From Bacteroidales bacterium (GTDB lineage Bacteria; Bacteroidota; Bacteroidia; Bacteroidales; P3), in NCBI GenBank assembly GCA_031286005.1, contig JAITVC010000122.1:1-6182 (forward strand): DNA of 6,182 bases, given 5' to 3'. How positions within the stretch are numbered: position 1 is the first letter of the stretch; each line of letters opens with the position of its first letter. The position numbers and the translations under genes were made by a program. Below, piece after piece: positions 1 to 4,491 of the stretch. Under the pieces are notes generated by a model that searched no databases, was not told the DNA's origin, and saw only the letters and a list, made by a program, of their open reading frames with translations.

Positions 1-484
1 TCCTGCCCTTTCCCTTCACATCAACAAGGCTCACATCATCAATTGGAATCATGCAAAACATGGCACCAAAATCCATTACAAACTGTTGAAATATTTTTTT
101 GATCTCAATCGGCTCCAAAATCCGCACATTCACAAAAAACATGGTTTCATGATTAGAGGTAATTTTACAATGCACCGTTTGACCGTTAATCGTAATCTGT
201 CCGGAGGTTTCCGGAAGATTCGACATCCTCAAAAATACCGCTACACACGCAGCATCCACCGCATTAAACTCGGCCAACAGACCGTTGAAATTATAGGCCG
301 TAACCTCGACCAATGTTTTAGAGACCGTATCCAATCGCAAAATTCCCGATGCACCAATTCCAAAACGCCGTTCGCAAAGCCGTGCCAAATCCGAACTTTG
401 CAAAGCATTCAAACGCCCATCGCAATTATCCACCAAGATAAAATCACGACCCAAACATTGATATTTTTTAAAATCAACACGCAT
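1..484 (-). CDS. Diaminopimelate epimerase (DapF)-like protein lacking the catalytic Cys motif, 3' end cut off by the window
   Basis: Translating the minus strand from the ATG at 484-482 gives 161 codons that stay open to the window edge. An in-frame stop lies two codons upstream, so this ATG is the only ATG start. The protein follows the N-terminal lobe of DapF, which in the family interconverts LL- and meso-diaminopimelate for lysine and peptidoglycan synthesis. Matches include FKKYQ-LG-DFILVDN (residues 5-20, family GLGNDF), LCERRFGIGASG (36-47, family GADG) and YNxxG (64-68). The catalytic stretch CGNGGRC, expected exactly six residues after that Gly, reads NAVDAAC (74-80). Thus the first catalytic Cys and its Gly/Asn binding loop are gone. 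Arg13 replaces the substrate-binding Asn of GLGNDF, Ser46 replaces Asp in GADG, and the family's later NTGSPH loop appears as DFGAMF (138-143). The frame is intact, so this looks like a pseudoenzyme or a strongly changed function rather than a decayed gene. The second catalytic Cys would lie outside the window. Membership of the DapF fold family is likely; epimerase activity is doubtful. Confidence 0.75.
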   Translation of the reverse strand, partial: MRVDFKKYQCLGRDFILVDNCDGRLNALQSSDLARLCERRFGIGASGILRLDTVSKTLVEVTAYNFNGLLAEFNAVDAACVAVFLRMSNLPETSGQITINGQTVHCKITSNHETMFFVNVRILEPIEIKKIFQQFVMDFGAMFCMIPIDDVSLVDVKGKGR

Positions 485-494
485 AACCTAACCA

Positions 495-502
495 CAAAGA
501 TA
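495..502 (-). promoter_or_regulatory. Bacteroidetes -7 promoter element (TATCTTTG) of the dapF-like gene
   Basis: CAAAGATA on the plus strand reads TATCTTTG on the minus strand, a perfect TAnnTTTG, the -7 box of Bacteroidetes housekeeping promoters. I see no clear TTG -33 element 19-21 bp upstream. The expected transcription start, about six bases downstream, falls near 489. That leaves only a few bases before the ATG at 484, so the message would be nearly leaderless. Confidence 0.55.
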
Positions 503-557
503 CGAAAAATTTATAAATTATGATTTAACCGTTATGAACACCAAACTGTTTTTTGAG

Positions 558-607
558 GTGCCGATTATTTTCTCACATCGCCCCGCAATAGTCGGTACTT
601 TTTTTTT
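558..607 (+). terminator. Terminator-like hairpin followed by T9
   Basis: GTGCCGATTA (558-567) can pair with TAGTCGGTAC (589-598). This gives a 10-bp stem with two G-U wobbles and a 21-nt loop, followed directly by nine T residues (599-607). That is the shape of a rho-independent terminator on the plus strand. No convincing plus-strand gene lies upstream, because the dapF-like gene reads the other way. It may end antisense or read-through transcription, or be chance in AT-rich DNA. The long loop lowers confidence. Confidence 0.3.
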
Positions 608-628
608 AGCGCCGTTTTTCATAAAGGT

Positions 629-672
629 ATCCTTCGCTTATCCTTCGGTGATCCTTCGCTCGTCCTTCGTTA
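629..672. repeat. Four tandem copies of an 11-bp repeat (ATCCTTCGSTN)
   Basis: Four head-to-tail 11-bp units start at 629, 640, 651 and 662: ATCCTTCGCTT, ATCCTTCGGTG, ATCCTTCGCTC and GTCCTTCGTTA. The core TCCTTCG is the same in all four. The other strand is purine-rich (CGAAGGA four times). The 11-bp period is not a multiple of three, and no credible gene covers the array. Function is unknown. The spacing, close to one helical turn, would put each core on the same DNA face. Confidence 0.9.
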
Positions 673-708
673 CAAATTTCACTCGTGCAGAAAGACAAAA
701 ATTTCGAG

Positions 709-724
709 TTTATAGACCTATAAA
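709..724. repeat. 16-bp operator-like palindrome TTTATAG-AC-CTATAAA
   Basis: A perfect 7-bp inverted repeat with a 2-bp spacer (arms 709-715 and 718-724). A further CTATAAA half-site lies at 757-763, and a separate 10-bp palindrome AGAAATTTCT at 727-736. The form suits a dimeric regulator, but no gene start is close enough to show what it might control. AT-rich palindromes also arise by chance. Confidence 0.4.
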
Positions 725-862
725 TTAGAAATTTCTCCCGATTTCATATTAAAGATCTATAAAAACCTGCCATCCATACTCATAGACTTTCTAAATGAGC
801 AAGTTTTAACACAAAAATAACTCATAATCCATAATCTCTCTTCATTTTTAATTTTTTTTTCG

Positions 863-870
863 TATCTTTG
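863..870 (+). promoter_or_regulatory. Orphan Bacteroidetes -7 promoter element (TATCTTTG)
   Basis: A perfect TAnnTTTG box follows a T-rich run and is identical to the rpoD -7 box further downstream. No TTG is visible at the usual -33 distance. Transcription would start near 876 and run into the 21-bp and 11-bp repeat arrays. The next confident gene, htrA, begins more than 430 bp later. It may drive a small RNA, a small peptide gene or a long htrA leader; the sequence does not decide. Confidence 0.4.
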
Positions 871-907
871 CAAACTCAACTTTTTACCATTTATCATCCT
901 AAACCAG

Positions 908-970
908 ATGAATACGTAAAACTCCAAAATGAATACGTAAAACCAAAAAATGAATACGCAAAAAATAAAT
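908..970. repeat. Three tandem copies of a 21-bp repeat beginning ATGAATACG
   Basis: Copies begin at 908, 929 and 950 with an exact 21-bp period. The core ATGAATACGTAAAA is perfect in the first two and is ATGAATACGCAAAA in the third. Because 21 is a multiple of three, all copies share one frame. The first two read Met-Asn-Thr-stop. In the third, T changes to C, the stop becomes Gln, and a 31-codon frame opens from 950 to the TAA at 1043-1045. That frame is Lys/Asn/Thr-rich and I do not recognise it. The array starts about 40 bp after a TAnnTTTG box. Confidence 0.85.
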
Positions 971-1042
971 ACAAAAAATGTATTAAATACTAAAAATAAA
1001 ATGCTTATAACAAAACACACACCTCTACAACAAACCACAAAC

Positions 1043-1141
1043 TAAGCATCAACTCCACTACAACTCCACATTAAGTCCACTACAACTCCATACCAAGAAG
1101 CCACCAACAAGCTACCAACAAGGTACCAAGTTATCTACAAG
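1043..1141. repeat. Degenerate 11-bp tandem array, including a 15-bp direct repeat
   Basis: The stretch can be cut into units that are mostly 11 bp. TCCACTACAAC (1054), TCCACATTAAG (1065), TCCACTACAAC (1076) and TCCATACCAAG (1087) are followed by AAG. Then come CCACCAACAAG (1101), CTACCAACAAG (1112), a short GTACCAAG (1123) and TTATCTACAAG (1131). TCCACTACAACTCCA occurs twice exactly, 22 bp apart (1054-1068 and 1076-1090), giving an apparent two-unit super-repeat. The first unit (1043-1053) is a weak match. The strand is strongly C/A-biased. No gene is seen across it. Confidence 0.75.
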
Positions 1142-1243
1142 TTATTCTTTTAATTCTTAATTTTTAATTGTTGGGCGATACACACACCGTACCTCGCCCC
1201 CAGCCACCCCGCACCCTTCTCCCTTTAATTTTAGTCCCTAATT

Positions 1244-1256
1244 TGACGATTTGTCA
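1244..1256. promoter_or_regulatory. Inverted repeat TGAC-N5-GTCA upstream of the htrA promoter
   Basis: TGACGATTTGTCA is a 4-bp inverted repeat with a 5-bp spacer. It is centred about 46 bp before the start predicted from the -24/-12 element downstream. Position and symmetry fit a binding site for a dimeric regulator of htrA. The arms are short and no regulator is encoded in the window, so this is a proposal. Confidence 0.4.
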
Positions 1257-1269
1257 GTCCCCCCTATTT

Positions 1270-1285
1270 TGGCACATTTTTTGTA
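1270..1285 (+). promoter_or_regulatory. Sigma-54 (-24/-12) type promoter of htrA
   Basis: TGGCAC (1270-1275), a 5-bp spacer and TTGTA (1281-1285) match the RpoN consensus TGGCAC-N5-TTGCA with one change (GT for GC at -12). The GG at 1271-1272 and the G at 1283 are exactly 12 bp apart, as sigma-54 requires. Transcription would start near 1295, about 17 nt before the htrA ATG. No TAnnTTTG box with proper spacing lies nearby; the closest, TATTTTGG at 1266-1273, is off by one. A sigma-54 promoter would make htrA depend on an AAA+ activator, plausible for an envelope-stress gene. Confidence 0.6.
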
Positions 1286-1312
1286 TCATCAAACCTAAAA
1301 AAATCAGATATT

Positions 1313-2482
1313 ATGACTAAAAAAACATTCTTCTCTGCTTTGATTATTACACTTATCAGTGTTTCTGCATCGTTGGCTTCCGTAGCCATTTTTACACATG
1401 CAAACGGCCAAATTCCTCCTATCGAAGATCTAAAAACGCTAACGCCAACCGTTCGACCATTGCCATCAGGCAACGTTCCTAATTTTGTGGATGCTGCCGA
1501 ATATTCTGTGAACACAGTCGTTCACGTGAAATCTGATTTCTTGGTGAAAACCGGATTTTATGACGATTATTTTGGGTTCTTCGGTCGCCCAAGCACACAG
1601 GTAGTGCAAGGTTTCGGTTCCGGTGTGGTAATTTCTGCCGATGGCTATATTGTAACCAACAATCACGTGGTGCAAAATGCCGCCAAAGTCGAAATCACGC
1701 TAAACAACCGCAAGGTTTATCCCGCCGAAGTCATTGGTACCGACCCTTCGAGTGATTTGGCTTTGCTGAAAATCGAAGCGAAAAATTTAGAGTTCTTAAC
1801 CTTTGGAAATTCCGATTTGGTGCACATTGGCGAATGGGTTTTGGCTGTTGGCAATCCGTTTAACCTCACTTCCACTGTTACCGCAGGTATTGTGAGTGCA
1901 AAAGCCAGAAACATCCACATCTTGTCGCAAAAAATGAGCGGCGGCGAACGCCCTATCGAATCATTTATTCAAACCGATGCTGCCGTCAATAGCGGAAACA
2001 GCGGCGGTGCATTAGTCAATTTACATGGCGAACTGATTGGTATTAATACTGCAATTGCATCGAACAACGGTTCCTTTTCGGGCTACTCGTTTGCCATTCC
2101 GGCCAATATTGCCAAAAAAGTAAGCGAAGATTTGCGCACGTTTGGCCATGTTCAACGCGCTTATCTTGGAATTGCCTTTGCTCCAATGGATCAAAACATT
2201 GCTTCCGCTAATCATTTGGATGATGTGGAAGGCATTTATATCGGCCATGTGCTCAAACAAAGTGCGGCCGACAAAGCGGGCCTTCGTGTAGAAGATATTT
2301 TGTTGAAAATCGACACCAAAAGCGTGAACACAGAAGCCGAGTTGTTGGAAATTTTAGGACAACACCGTCCGGGCGATACCGTAGAACTGACTTTTTTGCG
2401 AAACGGCCAAACCTCAAGCGTTAAAGCTATTTTACAAGATATAGACGGGGGCTTTGTTAAAAAAGATATAAAAAATTGGTAA
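1313..2482 (+). CDS. htrA: HtrA/Do-family periplasmic serine protease with a single PDZ domain
   Basis: This 389-residue protein is a trypsin-fold (S1C) protease that degrades or holds misfolded envelope proteins. The N terminus (residues 5-28, hydrophobic after TKK) is a signal peptide or membrane anchor that places the enzyme in the periplasm. The protease domain spans about 60-275, with the catalytic triad His118 (in TNNHVV), Asp148 (SSDLALL) and Ser230 (NSGNSGG). An acidic, Phe/Tyr-rich segment at 81-92 sits where the regulatory LA loop is found. One PDZ domain covers about 283-372 (YLGI; ADKAGLRVEDILLKID; RPGDTVELTFLRNG). The protein ends soon after it, so the second PDZ domain of DegP/DegQ-type enzymes is absent and the layout is DegS-like. 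The ATG at 1313 is preceded by a stress-type -24/-12 promoter and a small inverted repeat. rpoD follows after 98 bp with its own promoter. The family is certain; the DegP/DegQ/DegS subtype is not assigned. Confidence 0.93.
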   Translation: MTKKTFFSALIITLISVSASLASVAIFTHANGQIPPIEDLKTLTPTVRPLPSGNVPNFVDAAEYSVNTVVHVKSDFLVKTGFYDDYFGFFGRPSTQVVQGFGSGVVISADGYIVTNNHVVQNAAKVEITLNNRKVYPAEVIGTDPSSDLALLKIEAKNLEFLTFGNSDLVHIGEWVLAVGNPFNLTSTVTAGIVSAKARNIHILSQKMSGGERPIESFIQTDAAVNSGNSGGALVNLHGELIGINTAIASNNGSFSGYSFAIPANIAKKVSEDLRTFGHVQRAYLGIAFAPMDQNIASANHLDDVEGIYIGHVLKQSAADKAGLRVEDILLKIDTKSVNTEAELLEILGQHRPGDTVELTFLRNGQTSSVKAILQDIDGGFVKKDIKNW

Positions 2483-2497
2483 AAAACTGTAACTTTT

Positions 2498-2529
2498 TTT
2501 GTTTTTTTACGTTAAATAGTGTATCTTTG
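2498..2529 (+). promoter_or_regulatory. Bacteroidetes housekeeping promoter of rpoD (TTTG-N20-TATCTTTG)
   Basis: TTTG (2498-2501) and TATCTTTG (2522-2529) are 20 bp apart, matching the -33/-7 promoter recognised by the primary sigma factor of Bacteroidetes. Transcription should start near 2535, leaving a leader of about 45 nt. The sigma factor would thus be transcribed by its own holoenzyme. Confidence 0.75.
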
Positions 2530-2531
2530 CA

Positions 2532-2544
2532 TCCCAAATTGGGA
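2532..2544. promoter_or_regulatory. Palindrome TCCCAA-A-TTGGGA at the expected rpoD transcription start
   Basis: A perfect 6-bp inverted repeat around one central base, straddling the predicted start site and followed by CTTTTTT (2545-2551). It could be an operator. It could also be a small terminator-like hairpin (TCCC/GGGA stem, 5-nt loop, T-run) that stops htrA transcripts before rpoD. The stem is short for a terminator. Confidence 0.35.
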
Positions 2545-2580
2545 CTTTTTTGTTTAATTTTTTGAAAATCAAGGCATATT

Positions 2581-3447
2581 ATGAGGCAGTTAAAAATTTC
2601 CAAATCCATTACCAATCGTGAAACAGCGTCGTTGGACAAATATTTACAAGATATTGGTAAAGAGGTACTAATTAGCGCAGAAGAAGAAGTGGTTTTGGCA
2701 CAGAAAATTCGCAATGGCGATCAACGTGCTTTGGAAAAATTGACCAGAGCCAATTTGCGCTTCGTGGTTTCGGTTGCCAAACAGTACCAAAATCAAGGAT
2801 TAAGTCTTCCCGATTTAATCAATGAAGGCAATCTCGGATTAATCAAGGCCGCACGCCGTTTTGACGAAACTCGTGGGTTTAAATTTATTTCCTATGCCGT
2901 GTGGTGGATCCGTCAATCTATTTTGCAAGCTCTGGCCGAACAATCACGGATTGTGCGTTTACCGCTCAATCAAGTCGGTTCATTGAATAAAATAAAGAAA
3001 GAAACCTCGAAACTTGAACAAAAATTCGAGCGTGCTCCATCTGTCGACGAAATTGCCGATTCATTGGATTTATCCAAAGATAAAATTTCCGAAGTGATGA
3101 ACATCACAACCCGGTATGTCTCTATGGATGCACCTTTGGTGCAAGATGAAGAAACCAGTTTCATTGATGTTTATATCAACGAAGACAATCCAACCACCGA
3201 CCAATTGCTCATTCGTGAATCACTTGCACGCGAAATCGAACGTTCATTGGCCACGCTCACCGAGAAAGAACGAGATGTGTTGAATTTGTTCTACGGCATC
3301 GGATACGGACACGGTTATACGTTGGATGAAATCGCTATTAAATTCGATTTAACACGCGAACGGGTTCGTCAAATCAAAGAAAAAGCTATTCGTCGATTGA
3401 AATCATCGTCGAGAAGCAAGCACTTGAAAGCATTTTTGGGAGAATAA
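2581..3447 (+). CDS. rpoD: Primary (housekeeping) RNA polymerase sigma factor, sigma-70 family
   Basis: This 288-residue protein has the usual size and order of the Bacteroidetes primary sigma factor. Region 1.2 is at about 14-46. Region 2 is at about 51-121, including the core-binding [20 protein letters not shown] and the -10-reading [10 protein letters not shown] (105-114). Region 3 is at about 130-205. Region 4 is at about 215-275, with the -35-reading helix-turn-helix at 247-273 (TLDEI...[14 protein letters not shown]). Region 1.1 and the long non-conserved insert of E. coli RpoD are absent, as is normal in this phylum. It directs core polymerase to TAnnTTTG promoters such as the one before this gene. 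The start at 2581 gives [11 protein letters not shown], the expected family N terminus, with no Shine-Dalgarno sequence. It appears to be a single-gene unit between htrA and the transporter pair, followed by an inverted heptamer repeat. Confidence 0.97.
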   Translation: MRQLKISKSITNRETASLDKYLQDIGKEVLISAEEEVVLAQKIRNGDQRALEKLTRANLRFVVSVAKQYQNQGLSLPDLINEGNLGLIKAARRFDETRGFKFISYAVWWIRQSILQALAEQSRIVRLPLNQVGSLNKIKKETSKLEQKFERAPSVDEIADSLDLSKDKISEVMNITTRYVSMDAPLVQDEETSFIDVYINEDNPTTDQLLIRESLAREIERSLATLTEKERDVLNLFYGIGYGHGYTLDEIAIKFDLTRERVRQIKEKAIRRLKSSSRSKHLKAFLGE

Positions 3448-3450
3448 TTT

Positions 3451-3527
3451 ATAGTGAATAGTGATTAGTGAATAATGCACTTATAACTTGCTAATCACTA
3501 TTCACTAATCATTAATCACTATCAACG
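3451..3527. repeat. Heptamer tandem repeats in inverted orientation, forming a 16-bp perfect hairpin stem
   Basis: The left side has 7-bp units ATAGTGA, ATAGTGA, TTAGTGA and ATAATGC (3451-3478). The right side has AATCACT, ATTCACT, AATCATT, AATCACT and ATCAACG (3493-3527). AGTGAATAGTGATTAG (3453-3468) is the exact reverse complement of CTAATCACTATTCACT (3491-3506), with a 22-nt loop. Other registers also pair, for example 3463-3474 with 3499-3510. It fills the gap between rpoD and the transporter gene, ending 4 bp before that ATG. There is no T-tract, so it is not a standard terminator. It may protect or fold the mRNA, or be a mobile short-repeat element. Confidence 0.85.
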
Positions 3528-3531
3528 TATT

Positions 3532-4491
3532 ATGTATGAGCAGCTACAATCGTTAGACCACGTTCGTATTAATTTTTCCGCAGGTGGTATGCAAATTGTC
3601 AACATTGTGTTGGCGTTTGTGATGTTTGGAGTAGCGTTGGGGCTTCGAATGCAGGTATTTCGTGATGTTTTGCGGCATCCGAAATCCGTATGGTTGGGAT
3701 TGATTTCGCAATTGGTGGCTTTGCCCGCTGTTACGTTTTTAGTAGTCGTTTTGTTAAGTAACTGGATTACGCCGATGGTGGCTATGGGCATGATTTTAGT
3801 AGCCGCTTGTCCGGGTGGGAACATTTCCAATTTCATGTCGCAATTTTCGCGCGCCAATACTGAACTTTCGGTTAGTTTAACGGCTGCAACAACCGTATTG
3901 TCGCCAATTACGACACCGTTTAACTTTTCGTTTTGGGGCGGTATGTATGTAAACTATGTGAACAAACATGCACATAACGCCTTACAAGAACTGACCATTG
4001 ATAATTTTCAAATGTTTGAGACGGTGCTGCTCTTGCTTGGCGTTCCGTTGGTATTGGGTATGCTCACAGTAAGATTTCTACCCAAAGTGGCGGAAAAGCT
4101 GAAAAAACCGATGCAATACTTCTCTATTATTTTCTTTGTGATTATGATTGTGATGGCGTTTAGCAATAATTTAGAGTTGTTTTTGAAACATATTTTGTTC
4201 ATTTTCGTTTTAGTGTTGATGCACAATTTTTTTGCTTTAGGAACAGGCTTTGGCTTTGCATCGCTATTTAAATTACCGGAACAAGATCGCCGAACATTAA
4301 CGATTGAAACCGGCATCCAAAATTCGGGATTAGGTTTGGTTTTGCTGTTTAATCCTAAAATCTTTTCCCCGGATATGGCCATTGGCGGAATGCTGTTTAT
4401 TACAGCATGGTGGGGCATTTGGCATATTATTTCAGGGTTGCTGATTTCATCCTACTGGTCACGGCACACACCCAAAATAAATGAAAACTAA
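3532..4491 (+). CDS. Bile acid:sodium symporter (BASS/SBF) family inner-membrane transporter
   Basis: This 319-residue protein is strongly hydrophobic, with about nine or ten membrane segments between residues 20 and 307. Diagnostic stretches are ACPGGNISNFMSQFSRANTE (92-111), containing the first crossover region, then SLTAATTVLSPITTPF (115-130), and ETGIQNSGLGLVLL (259-272). In structurally studied bacterial BASS proteins the last region holds the Glu and Gln that bind sodium, here Glu259 and Gln263. The family couples sodium entry to uptake of organic anions. Members carry bile acids, pyruvate, pantoate, glucosinolate precursors and other compounds, so the substrate cannot be named. The charged C-terminal tail is cytoplasmic or periplasmic depending on topology. 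Its last 11 bp overlap the start of the next gene, an outer-membrane barrel, which implies translational coupling. I see no promoter of its own in the 84-bp gap after rpoD, so read-through from rpoD is possible. Confidence 0.9.
   Translation: MYEQLQSLDHVRINFSAGGMQIVNIVLAFVMFGVALGLRMQVFRDVLRHPKSVWLGLISQLVALPAVTFLVVVLLSNWITPMVAMGMILVAACPGGNISNFMSQFSRANTELSVSLTAATTVLSPITTPFNFSFWGGMYVNYVNKHAHNALQELTIDNFQMFETVLLLLGVPLVLGMLTVRFLPKVAEKLKKPMQYFSIIFFVIMIVMAFSNNLELFLKHILFIFVLVLMHNFFALGTGFGFASLFKLPEQDRRTLTIETGIQNSGLGLVLLFNPKIFSPDMAIGGMLFITAWWGIWHIISGLLISSYWSRHTPKINEN

Larger units (their letters stand above)
485..1312. other. Intergenic region of about 830 bp with varied repeats and no convincing gene
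   Basis: This gap separates the divergent dapF-like and htrA genes. It is AT-rich apart from a C-rich patch at 1176-1222. It contains the terminator-like hairpin, two 11-bp arrays, one 21-bp array, a palindrome, an orphan TAnnTTTG box and the htrA promoter, each listed separately. Possible short frames here cross the repeats, are low in complexity and resemble no family I know. I see no tRNA or transposase remnant. Confidence 0.7.

Noticed and set aside
86..523. 145-codon plus-strand open frame
   Set aside because: It is antisense to the dapF-like gene, whose minus-strand frame matches DapF residue by residue. The plus-strand product is rich in Thr/Ile/His/Gln with no recognisable domain.
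534..728. 64-codon plus-strand open frame starting MNTKLFF
   Set aside because: It runs through the terminator-like hairpin and the 11-bp array, has no promoter or family resemblance, and its composition follows the repeats.
757..1038. 93-codon minus-strand hydrophobic frame with repeated YVFI
   Set aside because: The Phe/Val/Ile repetition is the reverse strand of the 21-bp repeats and A-rich DNA. A membrane peptide cannot be excluded, but nothing supports it.
908..1141. Possible replication origin (iteron-like repeats and TTATCTACA resembling a DnaA box)
   Set aside because: Only one imperfect DnaA-like box is seen (one mismatch to TTATCCACA). There is no dnaA, rep or other origin-linked gene, and the repeat units differ between arrays.
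629..1141. CRISPR array
   Set aside because: The repeats are directly adjacent with 11- or 21-bp periods. There are no unique spacers of about 30 bp and no cas genes.
1173..1199. GGGCGA...TCGCCC inverted repeat as a terminator
   Set aside because: The 6-bp stem has a 15-nt loop and no T-tract on either strand. It may be chance in a locally GC-rich patch.
3522..4418. Minus-strand frames of 111 and 136 codons opposite the transporter gene
   Set aside because: They are shadows of the BASS frame, whose plus-strand product has clear family motifs throughout.
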